From: UTCHB3 sp964625575
Lineage (GTDB): Bacteria; Bacteroidota; Ignavibacteria; Ignavibacteriales; Ignavibacteriaceae
Direction: 5' to 3'
Assembly: GCA_964625575.1 (NCBI GenBank)
Contig: CAZVBQ010000006.1
Coordinates: forward strand, 62,001-126,000
Length of the DNA stretch: 64,000 nucleotides
Shown: positions 9,926 to 17,380 of the stretch, in pieces
Layout of the letters: the number at the start of each line of letters is the position of its first letter
Position numbering within the stretch: position 1 is the first letter of the stretch
Translations under genes and position numbers: made by a program
The notes under the pieces: generated by a model
What the model was told of the DNA's origin: nothing
The model's input: the letters and a program-made list of their open reading frames with translations, nothing else
Databases searched by the model: none

Positions 9926-10655
9926 GGTCAGGTACGTTTATGTATGATTCAACTTTTGCTTTTACCGGTTGTCCGGTTACCTCATAGATCACTTCAGCGT
10001 ACTCTGTTGTTTTCCGGTTCTTTGGGAGTGAACCCTCTGTCACAGGTTTAACCGTTGTATCTTCGAGGTCAATCACCATTTCCATCGGCATGATTGCAGA
10101 GGAATATTTGTGATCAGGGTTGATCTCGATATTCCTTCCCGGGCAGATGTTGAGATTGATCGCCGATATGATCTCAACCGGACCGGACGATGGGGTCTCA
10201 CTCGCTTCTACACAGTTGACAAAAGTAACATCCGAGGTCAGTTGTGCCAGCCCAAGGTATGGCTGAAAAGTGAAGTCTTTTCGCGTTATTCGGTCCTGAA
10301 GTTCCTCGAACAAAAGGGGGTCAGTATGCGCGAAAAATATCCTGTACCGTGGTTCAGCGACAAATTCGAAGCGAACTTGTGTCCTGTTTTTGATCCGGTA
10401 CATTCCCTCTTTTGTGTTTATCAGGTTGAATCCATACCCCTGCTTCCGGACCGGGTTCAACACCTGCACAGCAATCGATGCCTTTTCTTTCAGGAAGTGG
10501 CCATAGTACTCCTCCCTGCCAATTCCCAGGATGGCACCGGTTAACCCTGTAACAGCGGTCCTGGTGGGGATCGTGTATGTCAGCGGTGAACTGGTTGTAT
10601 TGAACTTCCGGAAATGAGCAAACTCACCCGAAATGTCAAAAATCAGAATTTTCAT
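9903..10655 (-). CDS. cas5: Cascade subunit Cas5 (type I-B)
   Basis: A 250-residue RAMP protein that caps the 5' handle of the crRNA in Cascade. The N-terminus carries the Cas5 signature, an FDISGEFAHFR strand followed by a PLTYTIPTRTAVTG segment and a glycine-rich loop. The ATG is 17 nt after the cas7 stop, and the 3' end overlaps cas3. Length is typical for Cas5b/Cas5h. Confidence 0.93.
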   Translation of the reverse strand: MKILIFDISGEFAHFRKFNTTSSPLTYTIPTRTAVTGLTGAILGIGREEYYGHFLKEKASIAVQVLNPVRKQGYGFNLINTKEGMYRIKNRTQVRFEFVAEPRYRIFFAHTDPLLFEELQDRITRKDFTFQPYLGLAQLTSDVTFVNCVEASETPSSGPVEIISAINLNICPGRNIEINPDHKYSSAIMPMEMVIDLEDTTVKPVTEGSLPKNRKTTEYAEVIYEVTGQPVKAKVESYINVPDHGNILFL

Positions 10656-10672
10656 CTTGATCTCCGTCCGGC

Positions 10673-11611
10673 TTAAGCCAGGATACCGGATACAGTTTCC
10701 GTGATGCCTTCTTTTATTTTGACTTCCTGGCCTTTTACCACTCCTTTAAGATGCGGATCAACCCATACTTCGATACTTTCGATCTTGTCTGCCACTTTTC
10801 CGAGGGACTCGATGAGCTCAGTCAGGTCAAGCGAGTAGTCGTTGAGCGAACGGATCGCTTCCTCGTTGATCTCGCTGTTTAGTTTGACTTTCTGCCTTAA
10901 GCCGCCGAGATAGAAAGAGTCTTTAAATGTCACGGCGAGAAGAAGGAGTGGCTTCTGCCCGAATTTTGAACGGGAGATCAGGTTTTTCGTGCCATCCCAT
11001 AAACCTTTGTAGAGTAGTCTCAGGTCTTCCCGCGACATTCCGGTTTTTTCAGCGGCCTTGTCGTTAACGATTCCGTTGAAGCCTATCACGGCATAGGGGA
11101 GTTTGTACTCTGTCCGGAAAGTTGCCTGCTTCATTTTGTCACCGGAAGCGAACGCGCCTGTTCCTTGCTCGGTGGTTATCTCCACCTTGTTGAAAGACCT
11201 GCCCATCTGGAACTGAACGGGACCGGTCAGTGTGATAGAGTCTCCCTTCAGTGGTATTACTCCACCGAATACCCTGATGTCGATACATGCATCCAATACA
11301 GTTTTTTGTTCTTCCTGAAAATCGACTGCACGGCGTTTCCCGTCTTTTACGTACAATTTAAGGGGATCTTTATCGTCAGAATAAAATGTTTCCCTGACAA
11401 AGATGTCTTTCCCGTTTTGTCCGTTATATCCCTCATATTCATACCAATAATCTCTGACAGTTCTTTTCAGCCTGACATCAGACACCAGTGCTGTGTTGGT
11501 TTCGGGATCAAAACGGGGTCGGTTCTCGTTTAGGGGATCACCGTTTGGATTGGCGTTTTCAATATCATAGATAAAAAGGATCTCGGTTTTTTTTGTGATT
11601 GGGTTACTCAT
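10673..11611 (-). CDS. cas7: Cascade backbone subunit Cas7 (Csh2 family)
   Basis: A 312-residue Cas7/Csh2 protein, several copies of which form the filament along the crRNA spacer. It starts with an RNA-binding strand and the family motif NANPNGDP (19-26), then a VSDVRLKRTVRDY helix and an IRVFGG segment characteristic of Csh2. The ATG overlaps the cas8 stop by 8 nt, a sign of coupled translation in the Cascade operon. Confidence 0.95.
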   Translation of the reverse strand: MSNPITKKTEILFIYDIENANPNGDPLNENRPRFDPETNTALVSDVRLKRTVRDYWYEYEGYNGQNGKDIFVRETFYSDDKDPLKLYVKDGKRRAVDFQEEQKTVLDACIDIRVFGGVIPLKGDSITLTGPVQFQMGRSFNKVEITTEQGTGAFASGDKMKQATFRTEYKLPYAVIGFNGIVNDKAAEKTGMSREDLRLLYKGLWDGTKNLISRSKFGQKPLLLLAVTFKDSFYLGGLRQKVKLNSEINEEAIRSLNDYSLDLTELIESLGKVADKIESIEVWVDPHLKGVVKGQEVKIKEGITETVSGILA

Positions 11612-13520
11612 TGTTCTCTCCCGGTTCTGTTTGTGATTTGAATTTGAATTGTGTTTCCATTCCTGTTACGAAGTAGAAAGAAATTTCTGCGGATGAAGCG
11701 GTCTTAATTTCCGGAAGCATCAGGTTAAAGTATTCGACCATCAGCTTGCGGAGGTTCCCATACGCGTAGGTGTCATAATACTGCTGTAACTTGGAGAGTG
11801 CCTCAACATAAATGTTTTCGACATCACCCCCGGCGATTTTATACCCCTTAAGCTTTTTCTCGAACGGGGTATTCTTCAATCTGAACTGTTGAGCGTTCAT
11901 GACAAGTTTTACCAGAATTCCTAACAGGAAGACACCAACTTTGTAATCTTTGTTAAAAAATACCGGATTATCATCAATGAATGCCTTCAAGGCATCAAGG
12001 TCGATGCCACCCTTGCCGGGATTTTCAATTTCCTGCGGCATTTTCACCTCATTTTTAGTTGTGTTGATCTTCAATGACCCCAGGTAATGAAGGAAGTAGA
12101 TTACCGAGATCGCGTCTATAATTAATTTTCTGAGTGACTGGTAGGGCTTACCCTGTAGTTTCTTGTTAAAGTTTTCACGGTAACTGTTCATGAACGCGGA
12201 ATAAAGCATTTCCTCGCTCATGGCGGTGCCGTCAAAAACTGCCTGGATTATTGAGTAATCCTCTTTATCAAAGAAGTTTAAAAGTTTGCCAAATTTGAAA
12301 CGTTGCCGGAAGGTGATCTTCTCTCCCTTGGCTTTTCCTTTTTTGCCACCATAATCCTCCTCTTCAAAGGTAAGATGCAGGGCGAAGGCGGGATGGGTCT
12401 CAACGTGGTCTTTGGCATCGATGAAGATTTTTCTGAACCTCGAAGGGAATACCTCCTCGATCAGGGATTTAAGTTTTATGGCGCCGGTGGTCATGTTCTT
12501 TTCATAGAAAATGAGATCGATATTGAACAGGTTTTTCTGCTCTGCCATATAAAGCATCATGGCATCTTCGTAGCTGTCCTGATCTTTCCTGTCGACTTTG
12601 TTGTACTCCTTAAAAAGTTCATAGACCTGCCGCTCTGTTTCAGGATCACTCACCAAAACCCTTGGTATTGCCATATAAGGTCTACCGTAGAAATAATAGC
12701 CAAGCTCATTCTCTATTACACGGGATCCCAGATAAAAATTAGCTGCGCAATCAGAACAAACCGGGTAGTTCTTCCAAGCCAACTTAATGTTGAAGTAATT
12801 TGAGAGATATCCTTTTTTGTCAACAGTGTAATATTTGAATGGGGAGGCGAAGCCATGAAGGCGTGGTTTGGTTTCGTGACAGATAGAACAGACCGAATCT
12901 TTCCCCTCTGAGATAACACCGGTAAATGTGCTTAGTCCCTCGGTGGCGTCGTTCAGTATCCCTTTTCGGAAAAGTTGGAGCTCTGAAGGGGATATCTCAC
13001 GTTCATTATCAATGAATAATACTGACAATCCGCACTTAAATTTAACTTTCTGATCGAGAGGGGAATATTTCGCGTGGATATCCCGGTTTATACGTTCCAT
13101 GTTTTCAACCCAGTAAACTTTCAAAAGTTTGAGCAGTTCCTTTTCTTCAGCGTTGGATTCGTCAGCACAGGATATCAGGCGGGGGATTACAAAGTTGAGG
13201 ATAGTATCGATCTTTTTGTTCTTATATGTCACCTCATCCTCAAATGCTCCGAATTTTGTAGTTATAGTGATATCCCCGCCGTTAGATGCGCCTTTACGGT
13301 AGGCGTATTTTTTATAGGAAACATCACTGTAGGGGCGCACATCAGTGTGGGAGAAGGAGATTGACAATCCGCCTTCGTTACGCAGGATTGAGAACACGGG
13401 TGAGATGATCAGGTGTTCATTCCCGGGGAACATATTCTCCGCGTAAAGCTCCCATTGCTCTTTGGCATTAAGGTCTTCGCGGTATATTCTGCCCAGGGCT
13501 GTTACGGCTCTGTCGTTCAT
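11604..13520 (-). CDS. cas8b: Cascade large subunit Cas8b (Csh1/TM1802-like)
   Basis: A 638-residue large subunit expected to recognise the PAM and recruit Cas3. It is assigned from length, from its position as first gene of a type I-B operon, and from a zinc-finger-like insert with Cys211-Cys214 (CSIC) and Cys255-Cys258 (CSDC), as in TM1802-type Cas8b proteins. Cas8 proteins diverge quickly, so the family call rests partly on context. The start is an ATG after an AT-rich region that should carry the operon promoter. Confidence 0.85.
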   Translation of the reverse strand: MNDRAVTALGRIYREDLNAKEQWELYAENMFPGNEHLIISPVFSILRNEGGLSISFSHTDVRPYSDVSYKKYAYRKGASNGGDITITTKFGAFEDEVTYKNKKIDTILNFVIPRLISCADESNAEEKELLKLLKVYWVENMERINRDIHAKYSPLDQKVKFKCGLSVLFIDNEREISPSELQLFRKGILNDATEGLSTFTGVISEGKDSVCSICHETKPRLHGFASPFKYYTVDKKGYLSNYFNIKLAWKNYPVCSDCAANFYLGSRVIENELGYYFYGRPYMAIPRVLVSDPETERQVYELFKEYNKVDRKDQDSYEDAMMLYMAEQKNLFNIDLIFYEKNMTTGAIKLKSLIEEVFPSRFRKIFIDAKDHVETHPAFALHLTFEEEDYGGKKGKAKGEKITFRQRFKFGKLLNFFDKEDYSIIQAVFDGTAMSEEMLYSAFMNSYRENFNKKLQGKPYQSLRKLIIDAISVIYFLHYLGSLKINTTKNEVKMPQEIENPGKGGIDLDALKAFIDDNPVFFNKDYKVGVFLLGILVKLVMNAQQFRLKNTPFEKKLKGYKIAGGDVENIYVEALSKLQQYYDTYAYGNLRKLMVEYFNLMLPEIKTASSAEISFYFVTGMETQFKFKSQTEPGENNE

Positions 13521-13749
13521 AAAATTACCAAACTAATTAGGAGAAATTCATCTGACATAATAGAGTCAAGAAATTATATTTTTTCCGGTTTCCGAAAAAA
13601 ATTTTCAAGACGTCTAACAGGGTGGCGAATGAAAATCCGTTTTAAGGATTCTTGCACCATTTCCGGTATTTTTTTTAATTCGAATTGAAAATAGGGAGGA
13701 GTGTTTCACGATTTTGTATCATTGGATGATAATTTTTTATCCACGGGCT

Positions 13750-13998
13750 TACCCCTACCCATACCCAGCCCTTAGCAGGGCTGTACCCCGCGGAGCGGGG
13801 TAATCTTTAGAATCTTTCTAAATCCTGTTAATCGTGTTCAAGACATACTGTTAATCGTGTTCAAGACATACTGTTAATCGTGTTCAAGACAATTGTCATA
13901 CGGTCTCCCTACCCATACATCGCCCTTATCAGGGCTGTACCCCGCGGAGTGGGGTTATCTTTAAAATCTTTTTATATCTTTCACATCCTGTTCAAGAC
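13750..13998. repeat. Imperfect direct duplication of a two-hairpin element
   Basis: Two copies of a unit of about 90 nt lie near 13750-13846 and 13905-13998. Each begins CTACCCATAC, carries one hairpin with arms GCCCT/AGGGC and a second with arms CCCC/GGGG around a GCGGAG loop, and ends in a CTGTTCAAGACA-like tail. The first copy has a longer second stem (TACCCCG/CGGGGTA) than the second. The pattern looks like a dispersed structured repeat rather than a gene. It could also work as a terminator or insulator between the lipoprotein gene and the cas operon. Confidence 0.7.
13825..13891. repeat. Three-copy 23-bp tandem repeat
   Basis: A 23-bp unit starting CTGTTAATCGTG and containing TTCAAGACA is repeated at 13825, 13848 and 13871; the third copy is 21 nt. 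There are no spacers between copies, so it is not a CRISPR. It sits between the two hairpin elements and seems to be an expansion of their tail. Confidence 0.9.
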
Positions 13999-14006
13999 AA
14001 GATTGT

Positions 14007-14666
14007 TCAAGCCACTGCTTTCTTCCTTCTGTAAAAGAAAAACCCAACCATGACAACAACCAACACACCCCCGATGATGTAGTAAACAAAGTAAGTGGGT
14101 TCTTGCGGGGCGAAGGTGGCTTCTATGTACTTGCCGTCGCCGATCTGGTCGAGGGTGAACTCCCAGATATACTTGTTGCCATCGGTTTTATGGGCGTTGT
14201 GGGTGATCATTTCGCCGTCGAACTCGAAGATAAAGGTTTGTTTCACGGGGTTACGGGGGTCCGGTTTGTCGGGGAGTGGTTTCAGGTATTGCTGAAATTT
14301 CATTTGTCCAGCGGCGCCATCTCCGAAGTAGATATCGAACCGGTTAAAGAGGCGGGTGGCGCTGAGATCCATAACATTTTTAAAGCTTATATCTATCTCT
14401 GCCGACCATTGATCCCCTTCCTTCATCTGGGTGGAGATACGGTTGATCGTATAGGCTCCTTCTGTTACCTGCTTGCGAATTGTTGCCGTATCGAACCGTT
14501 GCGCGTAGGTTCTTCCCAGTTCGGAGCCGGGAGGGAAGGAGTAGCGGATCGTCATCGACCCGCTGCCATCCCTCATAATTTCAGCCGTCTGAGTATAATC
14601 GAGGCAGCCGGTAACGAGAAAAGATAGAGTGAAGATTAAAGCCGTTGCAAGAAAATATCTTTTCAT
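14007..14666 (-). CDS. Lipoprotein with C-terminal membrane anchor (LppM/DUF3153-like)
   Basis: A 219-residue exported protein. The N-terminus is a lipoprotein signal (LVTGC, lipidated Cys about residue 21). The middle is a beta-rich domain starting with a Tyr-Thr-Gln-Thr-Ala-Glu-Ile strand as in LppM-like lipoproteins. The C-terminus has one hydrophobic helix (about 193-212) followed by Arg-Arg-Lys-Lys, which would anchor it with a short cytoplasmic tail. It lies 11 nt after the ATP-grasp gene and is probably co-transcribed with it. The function is not known. Confidence 0.6.
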   Translation of the reverse strand: MKRYFLATALIFTLSFLVTGCLDYTQTAEIMRDGSGSMTIRYSFPPGSELGRTYAQRFDTATIRKQVTEGAYTINRISTQMKEGDQWSAEIDISFKNVMDLSATRLFNRFDIYFGDGAAGQMKFQQYLKPLPDKPDPRNPVKQTFIFEFDGEMITHNAHKTDGNKYIWEFTLDQIGDGKYIEATFAPQEPTYFVYYIIGGVLVVVMVGFFFYRRKKAVA

Positions 14667-14677
14667 TTGTTATTACC

Positions 14678-15889
14678 TCAGTTTGCCGCCTTCTCGCCCA
14701 TCGGAACGAAGTGGAAGAAGTCATCATAGAACCGCTGAACATATTGCTCGAGCAGTTTCGTCACCCGTTCATACTTGGGTGAAGCGATCACAAGTCCGGC
14801 ATGATACTGTTTATTCAGCCTCCAGACCACCTCGGGATCGCTGAAAGCGTTCATGTCGGGCCATTCCTGCTTCGCGAGTGAGTTCAGAAGTGCAGCGTAG
14901 TTTTTCAGAAGTTTCGGGGTCTTGTACTTTTTCCCCTCATCGAGCGTTTCGAGTTTAGCCCATTCAGCCCAAAGGTTGAGCCCTGTAGCCGCTTTCACCA
15001 GCTCAACAATGTTGGCGCCACCTACACGTGCCGAGGTTTCAAGGAAGTAGATGTTGCCGTCGTGCCCCTTGATGAACTCGGTGTGATTAACGCCCGTCTT
15101 CATCCCGAGATCTTTCATCACGTTGGCATTCATTTCGAGCAGTCGTTTTTCATCTTCACTTCCGCGGAGTACGTTCCTTGTGGTAAAAACGCGACCCTGG
15201 TGCGCCACTTCAAGCGGGGGAAGTCCGTACTCGCTCACGATCGCGAATTTTATTTCGTGATCCTGAATGATTGAATCGACATGGAAGATGTCGCCGGGGA
15301 TGAATTTTTCCATCAGATAGTTCGACTGTTCATCGCCGAGGGCATTGATAACTTCCCACGCTTGCTCGCGCGACTCAAGTTTTTTCATGCCGATCGATCC
15401 CGCCTGCATTCTCGGTTTAAGGATGTAGGGTGGTTCTTTCTTAGCCATAAAGTGGTTGATGGCGTCGTGGTTGAGCACGTGAACAAACTCGGGGACGAGC
15501 ACCCCTTTTTCAAGTGCTTTCATGCGCATTGAGTATTTGTCTCTGAAGTAGCGCATTGTGGTTTCACCCATACCGGGAACCCGGAGGTGTTCGCGGAGCG
15601 CGGCGGCTTTCTCAACATCGAAGTCGTCGAGGGCTACAATTCTGTCTATCACCACGGTACGCGCGATGTAGCTTACAGCCTTGATCAGGTCTTGCATGTT
15701 CCACTCCTTCTCGATGTCGGGCATGAAGTAGAGGTCATCTATGCTCTCGCGGGGCCAACCGGCATTTTCGAGGCTTTTGGAGGTGATGAATATAACGCGC
15801 CATCCGAGCCTGTGGGCTTCGACAAGGAAATCGTTGCCTTTGTAATAGCTCGAGATACAGAGAATTGTTTTCTTTCTTGAGTCAGACAT
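14678..15889 (-). CDS. ATP-grasp ligase domain protein
   Basis: A 403-residue enzyme of the ATP-grasp superfamily, related to carbamoyl-phosphate synthase and amino-acid ligases. An N-terminal pre-ATP-grasp Rossmann region is followed by the nucleotide-binding ILKPRMQAGSIG segment, the hinge MEKFIPGD, and a metal-binding FLETSARVGG motif near 275-285. These show a likely ATP-dependent carboxylate-amine (or thiol) ligase, but the substrate cannot be read from sequence. The gene is divergent from pepT, and the lipoprotein gene follows downstream. The ATG was chosen because the first strand (KTILCISSYYKG) begins just after it. Confidence 0.85.
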   Translation of the reverse strand: MSDSRKKTILCISSYYKGNDFLVEAHRLGWRVIFITSKSLENAGWPRESIDDLYFMPDIEKEWNMQDLIKAVSYIARTVVIDRIVALDDFDVEKAAALREHLRVPGMGETTMRYFRDKYSMRMKALEKGVLVPEFVHVLNHDAINHFMAKKEPPYILKPRMQAGSIGMKKLESREQAWEVINALGDEQSNYLMEKFIPGDIFHVDSIIQDHEIKFAIVSEYGLPPLEVAHQGRVFTTRNVLRGSEDEKRLLEMNANVMKDLGMKTGVNHTEFIKGHDGNIYFLETSARVGGANIVELVKAATGLNLWAEWAKLETLDEGKKYKTPKLLKNYAALLNSLAKQEWPDMNAFSDPEVVWRLNKQYHAGLVIASPKYERVTKLLEQYVQRFYDDFFHFVPMGEKAAN

Positions 15890-16065
15890 TGCTAAACCTA
15901 TATTAATTTTTCCCGGTTTGAAAGATAAAATATTGTACTGAATAACGAAATAAAATATTCAACCTTACGGAGAAAAAGGGGATGGGAAGGAAAAAAACAA
16001 TTGAAAATGGTTGGAATTTTCTCTATTATTAGGGTCTGTTTTTGAAAAATAACCGGGAGAATAGG

Positions 16066-17316
16066 ATGTTTGACCCAAACTATAAATTCACAGTAGTAGA
16101 CAGATTTTTAAAGTATGTAAAGATAGACACCCAGTCGGATGACGAAGCGCCACAGTTCCCCACAACGGCGAAACAGCTTGACCTTTCGCGCGTACTGGTT
16201 GAGGAGCTGAAAGAGATCGGCCTTGCCGATGCCCGCCTCGATGAACACGGGTATGTTTACGCCACGCTTCCCTCGAACAGTGAGAAAGATGTGCCTGTTA
16301 TCGGCTTCATTTCTCACGTTGACACTTCACCCGCCATCAGCGGCAAGGATGTGAAACCGGTTATTCACCGGAATTACAACGGTGAGGATATCGTGCTCCC
16401 CGGCGACACATCAAAAGTGATAGACGTTGCCTCCAACCCCGAGCTGAAGGAGATGAAGGGATACGATATTATCACAACTGATGGCACCACCCTTTTGGGC
16501 GCGGATGATAAAGCCGGAATAGCGGAGATAATGGACGCGATGGCGTACCTGATAGCGCACCCCGAAGTAAAACACGGCACTATTAAGATCTGCTTCACCC
16601 CCGACGAAGAGGTTGGCAGAGGCACCGAACACTTTGACGTGGCGGGATTTGGAGCCAAATACGCTTACACCATCGACGGCTCAAGCCGTGGAGAGGTTGA
16701 GACCGAGACCTTCAGCGCTGATGCCGTTGTGATCACGATTCACGGAAGAAACGTTCACCCGGGTTACGCCAAGGGGAAGATGATCAACTCGATAAGGGTT
16801 GCATCCCGCTTCATGGAGACACTTCCGAAGAACACCCTTTGCCCTGAAACCACTGAAGGACGTGAAGGTTATGTTCACTGTGTCGCCTTCAACGGTACCG
16901 AGGAGAAAACTGTGCTTAAGTTTATCATCAGGGATTTTATCGATGAGAAACTGAAAGATTACGAGAGATACCTTGAGAATCTTCTGGCAAGCGTGGTTAG
17001 CGACTACCCCGGCGCGCGCTATGAGTTTCAGGTTATCGAGCAATACAGGAACATGAAATATGTTCTCGATCAGCATCCCGAAGTTGAGGCAAACGCTCTT
17101 GAGGCACTGAAGAGGTTAAATGTAACCCCGATACAGTCAGCCATCAGAGGGGGAACCGACGGCTCAAGATTGAGCTATATGGGAATTCCGACCCCGAACC
17201 TTTTCGCCGGTGGACACAACTTCCACGCGGCCACGGAGTGGGTAGCGATCCAGGATATGGAAATGTCGGTAAAAAACATTGTAACCCTCGCGAATGTGTG
17301 GGAAGACAAAGCCTGA
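16066..17316 (+). CDS. pepT: Peptidase T (tripeptide aminopeptidase)
   Basis: A 416-residue M20 metallopeptidase that removes N-terminal residues from tripeptides in the cytoplasm. The zinc-site landmarks are present: His84 and Asp86 (SHVDTSP), Asp147 (GADDKAG), the Glu181-Glu182 pair (DEEVGRG), Asp204, and a C-terminal GHNFH histidine. I use the ATG at 16066 because it gives the usual N-terminus and follows a GGGAG stretch; an upstream TTG at 16042 adds eight non-homologous residues. A strong hairpin terminator follows. Confidence 0.95.
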   Translation: MFDPNYKFTVVDRFLKYVKIDTQSDDEAPQFPTTAKQLDLSRVLVEELKEIGLADARLDEHGYVYATLPSNSEKDVPVIGFISHVDTSPAISGKDVKPVIHRNYNGEDIVLPGDTSKVIDVASNPELKEMKGYDIITTDGTTLLGADDKAGIAEIMDAMAYLIAHPEVKHGTIKICFTPDEEVGRGTEHFDVAGFGAKYAYTIDGSSRGEVETETFSADAVVITIHGRNVHPGYAKGKMINSIRVASRFMETLPKNTLCPETTEGREGYVHCVAFNGTEEKTVLKFIIRDFIDEKLKDYERYLENLLASVVSDYPGARYEFQVIEQYRNMKYVLDQHPEVEANALEALKRLNVTPIQSAIRGGTDGSRLSYMGIPTPNLFAGGHNFHAATEWVAIQDMEMSVKNIVTLANVWEDKA

Positions 17317-17346
17317 GGCAACACTTAATGCCCATTTAAAACAAGA

Positions 17347-17380
17347 AGAGGCTGTCTGAAAAAGGCAGCCTCTTTTTTTT
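17347..17380 (+). terminator. Rho-independent terminator after pepT
   Basis: An AGAGGCTG/CAGCCTCT stem of 8 bp with an 11-nt loop is followed by an uninterrupted run of T. It overlaps the last codons of the converging gene on the minus strand, which it may also help terminate. The core resembles two other terminators in this window (30333 and 43826). Confidence 0.9.

Larger units (their letters stand above)
13521..14006. other. Intergenic region upstream of cas8b, with duplicated hairpin element
   Basis: No gene is seen in these 486 nt. The part nearest cas8b (13521-13740) is AT-rich and should hold the cas operon promoter; TATAAT and TTGACT strings are present on the minus strand but not at a convincing spacing. 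The part at 13750-13998 consists of repeats described separately. Confidence 0.6.

Noticed and set aside
13825..13891. Possible second small CRISPR array
   Set aside because: Copies abut without spacers and the unit is only 23 bp.
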